From: CPC320 sp002684375
Lineage (GTDB): Bacteria; Pseudomonadota; Alphaproteobacteria; Rhodobacterales; Rhodobacteraceae
Length of the DNA stretch: 64,000 nt
Reading direction: 5' to 3'
Assembly: GCA_965662545.1 (NCBI GenBank)
Contig: CBFIHZ010000003.1
Span: 1 to 64,000, forward strand
This document shows positions 56,001-64,000 of this stretch, piece after piece. The position numbers were made by a program, and so were the translations under genes. The notes beneath the pieces are model-generated. The model worked only from the letters and a program-made list of their open reading frames with translations. It was not told the origin of the DNA and did not search any database. Every line of letters starts with the position of its first letter. Position 1 is the first letter of the stretch.

Positions 56001-57275
56001 AGTCACAAGCTGGGCTATGGCTCGAAATTGTTTGTGAAGGTTGGTCAAACAATCGAACGCGGCGACAAACTGTTCGAATGGGATCCATACACGCTGCCGA
56101 TTATTGCCGAGAAATCAGGCGTGGCAAAACATGTGGATCTGGTAAATGGGATCGCTGTGCGCGAAGAGACTGACGATGCCACTGGTATGACCCAGAAAAT
56201 TGTTGTCGACTGGCGTGCTGCGCCGAAAGGCAATGAACTGAAGCCAGAGATCATCTTGCTTGACGAGGCGGGTGACCCGCTGCGCAACGATGCGGGCAAT
56301 CCGCTGACCTATCCGATGTCGGTTGATGCGATTTTGTCCTGCGACGACGGCCAGGGCATCAAGGCGGGTGATGTGGTTGCGCGGATCCCTCGTGAGGGTG
56401 CCAAGACCAAAGACATCACCGGTGGTTTGCCACGGGTGGCAGAATTGTTCGAGGCACGGCGTCCAAAAGATCACGCTGTCATTGCGGAAATTGATGGCTA
56501 TGTGCGCTTTGGTAAGGATTACAAAAACAAGCGGCGCATTAGTATCGAGTCTGCGGACGAGAGCATTGAGCCGGTTGAATATATGGTCCCCAAGGGCAAA
56601 CATATTCCGGTCGGCGAAGGCGACTTTGTTCAAAAGGGCGATTATATCGTTGATGGCAACCCTGCACCGCATGATATTCTTGCAATCATGGGAATCGAGG
56701 CGTTGGCCAACTATATGATCGATGAGGTGCAGGATGTGTATCGATTGCAGGGTGTGAAGATCAACGATAAGCATATTGAAGTGATCGTGCGCCAGATGCT
56801 GCAAAAGTGGGAAATCTCCGACAGTGGGGAAACCACACTGTTGAAGGGCGAACATGTCGATAAAATCGAGTTTGACACCGCAAACGCAAAGGCAGAACAA
56901 CGCGGTGGACGTCCCGCGCAGGGCGAACCAATTCTGCTTGGCATTACCAAAGCCTCGCTGCAGACACGGTCGTTTATCTCTGCCGCATCCTTCCAGGAAA
57001 CCACGCGGGTGCTGACTGAAGCCTCGGTGCAAGGCAAGCGGGACAAACTGATCGGTCTGAAGGAAAATGTAATCGTGGGCCGTCTGATCCCTGCTGGAAC
57101 CGGCGGGGCTGCCATGCAGGTGCGTCAGGTGGCGCAAGACCGCGATAATGTTGTGATTGAGGCACGCCGAGAAGAGGCCGAAGCCGCTGTGGCTCTGGCT
57201 GCCCCAAGTGGCGACTCCGATGTTTTTGGCGCAGATGTGTTCGATAGTAATCTGGTGGATACACCGGAAGGTTAA
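53034..57275 (+). CDS. rpoC: RNA polymerase beta' subunit
   Basis: The 1413-residue beta' subunit holds the catalytic magnesium. The N-terminal zinc finger has [24 protein letters not shown], the active site [16 protein letters not shown] gives the triple aspartate near residue 463, and a second zinc site is found in [20 protein letters not shown]. The trigger-loop region [34 protein letters not shown] is intact. A strong terminator follows 29 bases after the stop. Confidence 0.98.
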   Translation: [1413 protein letters not shown]

Positions 57276-57303
57276 CACTAGGGTGGCCTGATAGAAATAG
57301 AGA

Positions 57304-57332
57304 AAGCCCCGGTTGCCGCCGGGGCTTTTTTT
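57304..57332 (+). terminator. Rho-independent terminator of rpoBC
   Basis: AAGCCCCGG pairs perfectly with CCGGGGCTT around a six-base loop (TTGCCG), followed by a T run through 57332. It starts about 30 bases after the rpoC stop and closes the rpoBC transcript. Confidence 0.93.
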
Positions 57333-57437
57333 GTGGACCAAAAACGGATGGTGCAGATGTTGGCCACAGGTGCAATGACAGGCCTCCAAAGACCAGCCTT
57401 GTTTTGGGAGAGCCTGTGAACCTCAAGGAGCGTGCTC

Positions 57438-58304
57438 GTGACAGATAACACCCGTGGAGCGTTCTTGATGATGGCCAGCATGCTGGCCTTTACCGTCAAC
57501 GATGCCTGTATCAAGGCAACAGACGGTGCATTGCCGTTCTTTCAACTCTTGTTTTTAAGGGGTGTTCTGTCAACATTTCTGATTGCGCTGGCTTTGTGGT
57601 GGCTGGGACATTGGCGATTGCCGGTGCCACAGGCGGATCGCAAGTTAATCACCCTGCGCTCACTGTCGGAAATTACGGCCACAATGTTTTTTCTAACCGC
57701 GCTTTTTAATATGCCATTGGCCAATGTCATCGCGCTGTTACAGTTGCTGCCTCTGACGGTGACACTGGCAGGTGCGCTGTTGCTGCGCGAAGCGGTTGGT
57801 TGGCGTCGGATGGCCGCGATTTTGATTGGCTTTTGCGGTATGTTGCTGATCGTGCGTCCGGGCAGCAGCGGCTTTAATGTCTATACTATTTATGCGCTTT
57901 TGGCAGTTGTGTGCGTGACCTTTCGCGACCTGTCGACCCGACGCATGTCTGCGCAGGTGCCCTCTTTGGTGATCACTTTCGCGTCTTCTGCAGGATTGAC
58001 GGTGGTGGCTGCGGTCATCTCACTTGGCGAGACCTGGGTCTGGCCGGACAGCACGCAGACTGGCCTGATTGTCTTGTCGGCGCTGTTTATTTTTGCCGGC
58101 TATTGCACCAGTGTCATGGTAATGCGGGTCGGTGATCTGGGTGCTGTGACCCCGTTTCGCTATACCAGCCTGCTCTGGGCGCTGTTGCTTGGATGGTTGA
58201 TGTTTGGGGAATGGCCCACGCCGTTGACCTTTTTGGGCGTCGTTATTATCGCAACCACTGGATGTTATACCCTGTACCGTGAAGCAAAAATGTCACGTAT
58301 GTGA
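57438..58304 (+). CDS. DMT-superfamily (EamA) transporter
   Basis: The 288-residue protein has about ten membrane helices in two EamA repeats (MASMLAFTVNDACIKATDGALPFFQLLFLRGVLST in the first, LVITFASSAGLTVVAAVI and the C-terminal VTPFRYTSLLWALLLGWLMFGEWPTPLTFLGVVIIATTG in the second). It probably exports a small metabolite. I chose the GTG at 57438, which has AGGAG seven bases before it; a GTG six bases earlier lacks proper spacing. Its stop overlaps the end of the convergent glycosyltransferase by 12 bases. Confidence 0.86.
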   Translation: MTDNTRGAFLMMASMLAFTVNDACIKATDGALPFFQLLFLRGVLSTFLIALALWWLGHWRLPVPQADRKLITLRSLSEITATMFFLTALFNMPLANVIALLQLLPLTVTLAGALLLREAVGWRRMAAILIGFCGMLLIVRPGSSGFNVYTIYALLAVVCVTFRDLSTRRMSAQVPSLVITFASSAGLTVVAAVISLGETWVWPDSTQTGLIVLSALFIFAGYCTSVMVMRVGDLGAVTPFRYTSLLWALLLGWLMFGEWPTPLTFLGVVIIATTGCYTLYREAKMSRM

Positions 58305-59114
58305 CGAAAAAACCGATCGAATTTCTTTGCAGGCGATGGCGAACCGTTGCTTGAAATGCCTTTCACCTGCCGCGTCGAGATAGCTCAGATCTTGCGCTTG
58401 GACGGCGTCGTTTTTATCAGAATCGTTAAAGTTACCATGGCAGCGGACAAACATGTCCGGATCGCTGCGGGTTACCGTGGGCATAAACTGGGGCATTTTA
58501 TTATGCTGAAAGTTCATCACTGTTTGGCGTATCTCTGGCATGACTGCCATGGCCAGAGCCACGCCTAAATGGGGCCTAAAGATCGGTTTGGCCTGCACTC
58601 CGTGGGCGTCAAGGCGGGCCGTGAATCCACGGTTGAAATCAACTGTTATGCGTCGGTGCCGAGTCAGATAGGGCTGACAGTCGGCAACGGTTTCCCGCAA
58701 TTTGGCGACATAATCTACCGCCACAGCGTCATCATCATCATGGCGAAACTGCACAGACGGCCGTTTGGTGTCTTGGAAATGGTTAAGCACCGCCTGCATA
58801 ACTTGCCGGTGTGGCCCACTCGGGCGTGTCACCAACAACGCCTGGGGTATATCGTGCAACAAGTTTTGAAGTTTTTGCTTATAGTGGTCCGGCAGGCTTT
58901 CTCCGATGACGATTAAAAATGTAAAATCTGAATCCGTTTGCGCTTTTATTCCCGGTAGGCAGACGGTTTCGAAAAACCGAAACCGTTCCTTCATCCGCGT
59001 CGGGTGATATAAAAATGCACAGCGGTCCTTGAGTGAGGAATGTTCAATCTGAAATCCGCCCTGCGCGGGATAGGAAAAACGGCAAATGCCGATGATTTGC
59101 ATCGTTTCGGTCAA
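58293..59114 (-). CDS. Putative rhamnosyltransferase-type glycosyltransferase
   Basis: The 273-residue protein resembles a family annotated as putative rhamnosyl transferases in marine alphaproteobacteria. Blocks seen are ICRFSYPAQGGFQIEHSSLKDRCAFLYHPTRMKERFRFFETVCLPGIKAQTDSDFTFLIVIGESLP near the start and FRHDDDDAVAVDYVAKLRE near residue 125, where the Asp cluster probably binds the metal and nucleotide sugar. The C-terminal half is less typical. A start at 59102 (second Met) is also possible. No polysaccharide cluster is beside it, so the target is unknown. Confidence 0.72.
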   Translation of the reverse strand: MTETMQIIGICRFSYPAQGGFQIEHSSLKDRCAFLYHPTRMKERFRFFETVCLPGIKAQTDSDFTFLIVIGESLPDHYKQKLQNLLHDIPQALLVTRPSGPHRQVMQAVLNHFQDTKRPSVQFRHDDDDAVAVDYVAKLRETVADCQPYLTRHRRITVDFNRGFTARLDAHGVQAKPIFRPHLGVALAMAVMPEIRQTVMNFQHNKMPQFMPTVTRSDPDMFVRCHGNFNDSDKNDAVQAQDLSYLDAAGERHFKQRFAIACKEIRSVFSSHT

Positions 59115-59480
59115 AATGTCTTTACTCCAATAGCTTCACAAATAATATTGATGAAATCATGCCCGCGCTGTTGGCGCAAGGCACTGTTGCTGCAGGGTCG
59201 GTGCCGAGTTCGTGCCGGGGTGCTGTTGACAACCTATGCGACTCCCTCTATAGCCGCGCTAAATCGACGATATGGTTACGTCAACTCGTCGAATTCAAAT
59301 GTTTATGTGGTCACGATCCAGGCCTATGCCTCGATCCTCTGGAGACACCCCGCGGCGTTCTGGCCGAGAACAGAACGCATGCGGTTTTTGCGCTACGCGG
59401 ATACGTAAAGCGCATCAAAGAAGAAGATGTACACATGTGGTGTGCAACACAATGCTGAGCGAAACGGGGAAAGAACCGGA
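59115..59480. other. Promoter region of the str operon
   Basis: These 366 bases hold no gene. They contain a strong promoter candidate for rpsL (listed separately) and a leader of about 220 bases with no clear open frame. The rest shows no repeat or terminator hairpin. Confidence 0.55.
59226..59254 (+). promoter_or_regulatory. sigma70-type promoter of the str operon
   Basis: A perfect -35 TTGACA (59226-59231), a 17-base spacer and the -10 TATAGC (59249-59254) form a near-consensus housekeeping promoter. It would start transcription about 59261, some 220 bases ahead of rpsL. Confidence 0.75.
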
Positions 59481-59852
59481 ATGCCAACGATCCAACAACT
59501 GATCCGCAAACCGCGGCAGCCAAAAATAAAACGATCCAAGTCCATGCACCTGCAGGAATGCCCGCAGAAACGCGGTGTGTGCACACGGGTCTATACCACA
59601 ACACCCAAAAAGCCGAACTCGGCGATGCGGAAGGTTGCGAAAGTGCGCCTGACCAACGGGTTTGAGGTGATCAGCTATATCCCAGGCGAAAGCCACAACC
59701 TGCAGGAACACTCTGTGGTTCTGATCCGTGGTGGTCGTGTAAAAGACCTTCCTGGCGTGCGCTATCACATTCTGCGCGGGGTTCTTGATACTCAGGGTGT
59801 CAAGGATCGCAAACAACGTCGTTCGAAATATGGCGCCAAGCGTCCGAAGTAA
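59481..59852 (+). CDS. rpsL: 30S ribosomal protein S12
   Basis: The 123-residue S12 sits at the decoding centre. The start MPTIQQLIRKPRQPKIKRSKS, the TPKKPNSAMRKVAKVRL segment with the streptomycin-site lysine, and RGGRVKDLPGVRYHILRG with the second lysine are unaltered, so streptomycin resistance changes are not seen. The ATG at 59481 follows GGGGAAAGAA. It leads the rpsL-rpsG-fusA-tuf operon. Confidence 0.98.
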   Translation: MPTIQQLIRKPRQPKIKRSKSMHLQECPQKRGVCTRVYTTTPKKPNSAMRKVAKVRLTNGFEVISYIPGESHNLQEHSVVLIRGGRVKDLPGVRYHILRGVLDTQGVKDRKQRRSKYGAKRPK

Positions 59853-59864
59853 GAGGAACACCCT

Positions 59865-60335
59865 ATGTCCCGTCGTCACGCCGCCGAAAAGCGCGAAATC
59901 TTGCCCGATGCCAAATTTGGTGATCGTATACTTAGCAAGTTCATGAACAACCTGATGATCGATGGAAAGAAATCCATCGCTGAAGGTATCGTCTATAACG
60001 CGCTTGATCGCGTTGAAGATAAAAGTAAACGCGCCCCTGTTGAGGTGTTCCACGAAGCGCTTGAGAACATCAAGCCGTCGGTCGAAGTTCGGTCGCGTCG
60101 CGTTGGTGGCGCCACCTATCAGGTGCCTGTGGAAGTGCGCCCCGAACGCCGCGAAGCGCTGGCCATTCGCTGGTTGATCAAAGCGTCGCGGTCACGCAAC
60201 GAAAACACCATGGAAGAGCGGCTCGCCGGTGAATTGCTGGATGCTGTAAACTCCCGTGGGTCGGCCGTTAAGAAACGCGAAGACACGCACAAAATGGCGG
60301 ATGCGAACAAAGCATTCAGTCACTACCGCTGGTAA
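59865..60335 (+). CDS. rpsG: 30S ribosomal protein S7
   Basis: The 156-residue S7 starts head assembly of the small subunit and touches E-site tRNA. MSRRHAAEKREILPDAKFGDRILSKFMNNLMIDGKKSIAEGIVYNAL and VGGATYQVPVEVRPERREALAIRWLIKASRSR are the signature parts. It begins 12 bases after rpsL with its own ribosome binding site (AGAGGAA), and fusA follows after 21 bases. Confidence 0.98.
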   Translation: MSRRHAAEKREILPDAKFGDRILSKFMNNLMIDGKKSIAEGIVYNALDRVEDKSKRAPVEVFHEALENIKPSVEVRSRRVGGATYQVPVEVRPERREALAIRWLIKASRSRNENTMEERLAGELLDAVNSRGSAVKKREDTHKMADANKAFSHYRW

Positions 60336-60356
60336 ACTTTTAAAGGCTCTCCTCTC

Positions 60357-62474
60357 ATGGCACGTGATTATCCCCTCTCCGAGTACCGTAACTTCGGTAT
60401 TATGGCGCATATCGATGCAGGTAAAACCACCTGCTCGGAACGTATCCTGTATTACACTGGTAAATCCCACAACATTGGCGAAGTGCACGATGGTGCTGCG
60501 ACTATGGATTGGATGGAGCAAGAGCAGGAGCGTGGCATCACAATCACCTCAGCTGCGACCACCACTTTTTGGGAGCGCACCGAAGACGGTGAGACTATGG
60601 ATACCGGCAAGCATCGGTTGAACATCATCGATACTCCCGGCCACGTGGATTTTACCATTGAGGTTGAACGGTCGCTGGCGGTGCTGGATGGCGCAGTTGC
60701 GGTTCTGGATGCCAACGCCGGCGTTGAGCCACAGACTGAAACCGTTTGGCGTCAGGCCGACCGGTACAAGGTGCCGCGCATTGTTTTCGTCAACAAGATG
60801 GATAAAATTGGCGCGGACTTCTTTAACTGTGTGCACATGATCGAAGACCGCACTGGTGCAATTGCCGCGCCGATTCAGATCCCGATTGGTTCTGAGACCG
60901 AGCTGGAAGGCATGGTCGATCTGGTCACCATGGAAGAATGGGTCTGGGCGGGTGAAGATCTTGGCGCAAGCTGGGAAAAGCGTCCGATCCGCGACAGCTT
61001 GAAGGCAACAGCCGACGAGTGGCGCGCCAAATTGATCGAAACTGCGGTCGAAATGGACGACGACGCAATGGAAGCTTATCTGGAAGGCGTTGAACCCGAC
61101 CTCGAAACCCTTCGCAGCTTGATCCGCAAGGGCACCTTGGCGATTAAGTTTATTCCTGTGCTGTGTGGGTCGGCTTTCAAAAACAAAGGCGTCCAGCCGC
61201 TGTTGAACGCAGTCATCGACTATCTGCCAAGCCCGCTTGACGTTGTCGACTACATGGGTTTTGCGCCAGGTGACGAAACCGAAGAACGCAACATTCCCCG
61301 TCGTGCGGAAGATGGCATGCCGTTTTCAGGACTTGCTTTCAAGATCATGAACGACCCTTTCGTTGGCACGCTAACTTTCACGCGCATTTATTCGGGCGTG
61401 ATGAACAAGGGTGACTCGGTGCTGAACTCGACCAAAAATCGCAAAGAGCGCATTGGTCGGATGATGATGATGCACTCCAACAACCGTGAAGAGATCGAAG
61501 AGGCATTTGCCGGCGATATCATTGCGCTTGCGGGTCTGAAAGAAACCACGACGGGCGATACGCTTTGCGATATCAAAGAGCCTGTTATTTTGGAAACAAT
61601 GACCTTCCCCGATCCAGTGATCGAGATTGCTGTTGAGCCAAAAACCAAGGGTGACCAGGAAAAAATGTCGCTGGGTCTCCAGCGTTTGGCCGCTGAGGAT
61701 CCCTCCTTCCGTGTGGAGACCGATATCGAGTCGGGACAAACCATTATGAAGGGCATGGGCGAACTTCACTTGGACATCCTGGTGGACCGTCTGCGTCGTG
61801 AATTTAAGGTCGAGGCTAATATCGGCGCGCCGCAAGTGGCATACCGCGAGACCATTGGTCACGAAGTCGAGCACACCTATACCCACAAAAAACAATCGGG
61901 TGGTTCAGGTCAGTTTGCTGAAGTGAAAATGATCATTAGCCCCACAGAACCCGGTGAAGGCTATTCGTTCGAATCGCGCATTGTTGGCGGGTCTATTCCA
62001 AAAGAATATATCCCGGGCGTCGAAAAAGGTATCAAGTCGGTGATGGACAGTGGTCCTTTGGCGGGCTTCCCCGTGATTGATTTCAAAGTTGCGCTGATCG
62101 ACGGTAAGTTCCACGATGTGGACTCCAGCGTTCTGGCATTCGAAATTGCCGGCCGGATGGCGATGCGGGAGGGCATGCGTAAAGCGGGTGCCAAAATGCT
62201 TGAGCCAATCATGAAGGTCGAAGTGGTCACACCAGAAGATTATACCGGTGGGATCATTGGTGATCTGACGTCGCGTCGCGGCCAAGTCACTGGCCAAGAG
62301 CCCCGTGGCAACGCTGTCGCGATCGCCTCATTCGTGCCGCTGGCCAATATGTTTGGCTATATCAACACATTGCGTTCGATGTCTTCGGGCAGAGCGCAGT
62401 TCTCGATGCAGTTTGATCACTATGACCCGGTTCCGCAGAATATCTCGGAAGAAATTCAGGCGAAGTTTGCCTAG
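60357..62474 (+). CDS. fusA: Elongation factor G
   Basis: EF-G drives translocation of tRNA and mRNA. The 705-residue protein has the G1 motif AHIDAGKTTCSERIL near residue 18, the effector region ERGITITSAATTTFW, DTPGHVDFTIEVERSL, VNKMDKIGADF, and domain IV/V segments including YTHKKQSGGSGQFAEVKM and GYINTLRSMSSGRAQFSMQFDHY. Length is normal for alphaproteobacteria. It lies between rpsG and tuf. Confidence 0.98.
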   Translation: MARDYPLSEYRNFGIMAHIDAGKTTCSERILYYTGKSHNIGEVHDGAATMDWMEQEQERGITITSAATTTFWERTEDGETMDTGKHRLNIIDTPGHVDFTIEVERSLAVLDGAVAVLDANAGVEPQTETVWRQADRYKVPRIVFVNKMDKIGADFFNCVHMIEDRTGAIAAPIQIPIGSETELEGMVDLVTMEEWVWAGEDLGASWEKRPIRDSLKATADEWRAKLIETAVEMDDDAMEAYLEGVEPDLETLRSLIRKGTLAIKFIPVLCGSAFKNKGVQPLLNAVIDYLPSPLDVVDYMGFAPGDETEERNIPRRAEDGMPFSGLAFKIMNDPFVGTLTFTRIYSGVMNKGDSVLNSTKNRKERIGRMMMMHSNNREEIEEAFAGDIIALAGLKETTTGDTLCDIKEPVILETMTFPDPVIEIAVEPKTKGDQEKMSLGLQRLAAEDPSFRVETDIESGQTIMKGMGELHLDILVDRLRREFKVEANIGAPQVAYRETIGHEVEHTYTHKKQSGGSGQFAEVKMIISPTEPGEGYSFESRIVGGSIPKEYIPGVEKGIKSVMDSGPLAGFPVIDFKVALIDGKFHDVDSSVLAFEIAGRMAMREGMRKAGAKMLEPIMKVEVVTPEDYTGGIIGDLTSRRGQVTGQEPRGNAVAIASFVPLANMFGYINTLRSMSSGRAQFSMQFDHYDPVPQNISEEIQAKFA

Positions 62475-62528
62475 CACATGTCGGACAAGTTGATGCTTGT
62501 CTCTCGTTAAAATAAGTAGGAGGCCATC

Positions 62529-63704
62529 ATGGCAAAGGAAAAGTTTGAACGTAATAAGCCGCATTGCAACATCGGTACCATTGGCCATGTTGACCACGGC
62601 AAAACCACGCTGACTGCTGCGATCACCAAACAGTTTGGTGATTTTCAGGACTATGATCAAATCGACGCAGCGCCTGAAGAAAAAGCCCGTGGTATCACCA
62701 TTTCGACCGCTCACGTTGAGTATGAGACTGATAATCGTCACTATGCGCACGTTGATTGCCCCGGCCACGCCGACTATGTGAAAAATATGATTACCGGTGC
62801 GGCGCAGATGGATGGCGCGATTCTTGTGGTAAACGCGGCAGATGGCCCAATGCCACAAACCCGCGAGCACATCCTGCTTGGCCGTCAGGTTGGTATTCCG
62901 TCCATGGTTGTTTTCATGAACAAAGTGGATCAGGTGGATGACGAAGAACTGCTCGAATTGGTCGAGATGGAAATTCGTGAACTGCTCAGCACCTACGATT
63001 ACCCCGGCGACGACATCCCAGTTGTTGCAGGGTCGGCTCTGGCAGCCTTGGAAGGGCGCGATGACAACATCGGCTCCGAAAAAATTGCAGCATTGATGGC
63101 TGCGGTTGATGAATATATTCCACAGCCGGCACGCGCCGTTGACCAACCCTTCCTGATGCCGATCGAAGATGTGTTCTCAATTTCGGGTCGTGGCACGGTT
63201 GTTACCGGCCGCGTTGAGCGCGGTGTCGTCAATGTGGGCGACGAGATTGAAATCGTTGGTATCCGTGACACCTCAAAAACCACTTGTACTGGTGTCGAAA
63301 TGTTCCGCAAGCTGCTGGATCGCGGTGAAGCCGGAGATAACATTGGCGCCCTGTTGCGTGGTGTGGACCGTGACGGTGTAGAGCGTGGCCAGATTTTGTG
63401 TAAGCCGGGTTCAGTGACCCCGCACACCAAATTCGAAGCAGAAGCCTATATCCTGACCAAGGATGAAGGCGGCCGTCACACGCCGTTCTTTGCCAACTAT
63501 CGCCCACAGTTTTATTTCCGGACCACCGACGTGACCGGCACGGTAAATCTGCCCGAGGGTACTGAAATGGTCATGCCTGGCGATAATCTGAAGTTCGAAG
63601 TCGAACTGATTGCGCCAATTGCGATGGAAGACAAGCTGCGTTTTGCGATCCGTGAGGGTGGCCGTACCGTTGGTTCCGGTGTTGTTTCCAAAATCATCGA
63701 GTAA
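62529..63704 (+). CDS. tuf: Elongation factor Tu
   Basis: EF-Tu brings aminoacyl-tRNA to the ribosome. The 391-residue protein has GTIGHVDHGKTTLTAAITK (G1), EEKARGITISTAHVEYET, DCPGHADYVKNM, and the later FMNKVDQVDDEELLELVE and VVAGSALAALEG. It has the alphaproteobacterial shortened start (391 rather than 394-396 residues). A second tuf copy is common in these genomes but would lie outside this window. Confidence 0.98.
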   Translation: MAKEKFERNKPHCNIGTIGHVDHGKTTLTAAITKQFGDFQDYDQIDAAPEEKARGITISTAHVEYETDNRHYAHVDCPGHADYVKNMITGAAQMDGAILVVNAADGPMPQTREHILLGRQVGIPSMVVFMNKVDQVDDEELLELVEMEIRELLSTYDYPGDDIPVVAGSALAALEGRDDNIGSEKIAALMAAVDEYIPQPARAVDQPFLMPIEDVFSISGRGTVVTGRVERGVVNVGDEIEIVGIRDTSKTTCTGVEMFRKLLDRGEAGDNIGALLRGVDRDGVERGQILCKPGSVTPHTKFEAEAYILTKDEGGRHTPFFANYRPQFYFRTTDVTGTVNLPEGTEMVMPGDNLKFEVELIAPIAMEDKLRFAIREGGRTVGSGVVSKIIE

Positions 63705-63719
63705 GCAAACACTATCGTA

Positions 63720-63743
63720 GGGTGTGCGGGCAACTGCGCACCC
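63720..63743 (+). promoter_or_regulatory. Hairpin after tuf
   Basis: GGGTGTGC pairs with GCGCACCC (one G-T wobble) around an eight-base loop 16 bases after the tuf stop. No T run follows, so it is not a strong terminator; it may be a partial stop or the beginning of the rpsJ leader. Confidence 0.5.
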
Positions 63744-63814
63744 CTCGAGTTCGACGAAGCTGGGGGATACTTCCTTGGCCTCCTATCAACTCTACAGCCG
63801 TGAAAGGCTAGAAT

Positions 63815-64000
63815 ATGCAAAGCCAAACTATTCGCATTCGGCTTAAGGCGTTCGATTACCGTGTGCTGGATTCCAGTACGCAGGAGATCGTAAACACCGC
63901 CAAAAGAACCGGCGCCGCCGTGCGTGGTCCGATTCCTCTGCCGAATAAGATCGAAAAATTTACGGTTCTTCGGAGCCCTCACGTGAATAAGAAATCGCGC
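63815..64000 (+). CDS. rpsJ: 30S ribosomal protein S10, N-terminal part
   Basis: The first 62 codons of S10 (MQSQTIRIRLKAFDYRVLDS at the start, then GAAVRGPIPLPNKIEKFTVLRSPHVNKKSR) run off the window edge. S10 is part of the 30S head and of NusE-dependent antitermination. The missing end is outside the window, not a truncation. It begins 110 bases after tuf and opens the S10 ribosomal protein operon. Confidence 0.97.
   Translation, partial: MQSQTIRIRLKAFDYRVLDSSTQEIVNTAKRTGAAVRGPIPLPNKIEKFTVLRSPHVNKKSR

Noticed and set aside
56115..57389. Long minus-strand open frame of about 424 codons opposite the end of rpoC
   Set aside because: It is antisense to a well-conserved gene, has Cys/His-rich composition typical of reversed coding sequence and matches no family.
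62328..63146. Minus-strand frame of about 272 codons across fusA and tuf
   Set aside because: It is antisense to two elongation factor genes and has no recognisable protein features.

Overview
The window looks like chromosomal DNA from a marine alphaproteobacterium of the Rhodobacteraceae (Roseobacter group). The evidence is the gene order around ffh-rpsP-rimM-trmD-rplS-rpmE-mipZ, a MipZ division ATPase, zinc-free forms of ribosomal proteins L31 and L36, and a form I carbon monoxide dehydrogenase cluster. No rRNA operon, CRISPR array, insertion sequence, prophage or plasmid gene was seen. The genus cannot be settled from the sequence alone.

Region by region: bases 1-1673 hold the end of a branched-chain amino acid type ABC ATPase (livF) and a phenylacetate-CoA-ligase-like gene. 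Bases 1993-3009 carry an AT-rich glycosyltransferase that looks foreign. Bases 3072-13129 are general housekeeping: a DadA-like oxidoreductase, rpmJ, tRNA-Val(GAC), an N-formylglutamate amidohydrolase, dinB, pyrF, clpB and msrPQ. An amidinotransferase of the glycine amidinotransferase type follows.

From 14654 to 23319 the minus strand carries an aerobic CO oxidation cluster in the order coxC-M-S-L-D-E-F-G. It contains the three enzyme subunits, the MoxR/VWA/XdhC-like maturation proteins, a SRPBCC protein and a membrane MHYT-LytTR regulator. CoxL has the AYRCSFR active-site loop of true (form I) CO dehydrogenases. A pair of direct repeats 20 bp apart in the coxC-coxM gap is a candidate binding site for the CoxC LytTR domain.

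Upstream on the same strand (23630-33472) lies a twelve-gene operon, mostly joined by 1-10 base overlaps. It starts with homogentisate dioxygenase, fumarylacetoacetase and a VOC protein. It continues through an MBL-fold protein, a DinB-family protein, an MhpA-like aromatic hydroxylase with its DUF2783 partner, maleylacetoacetate isomerase, a haloalkane dehalogenase, a GST, an SDR and a 2-hydroxychromene-2-carboxylate-isomerase-like protein. A divergent MarR gene and an inverted repeat inside the hmgA promoter suggest its control. This cox plus homogentisate stretch is the most interesting accessory region.

Bases 34004-41288 are the conserved ffh to mipZ translation and division cluster, with bluB and a 49-residue membrane protein inserted. 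Bases 41478-45079 are variable: a methyltransferase, a hexanucleotide repeat, a secreted protein of unknown function, nearly 900 bases with little sense, and a DMT transporter. Bases 45233-57275 are the secE-nusG-rplKAJL-rpoBC block with several RNA hairpins between genes. After a DMT transporter and a glycosyltransferase, the str operon (rpsL, rpsG, fusA, tuf) starts from a good sigma70-type promoter and leads into rpsJ at the window edge.
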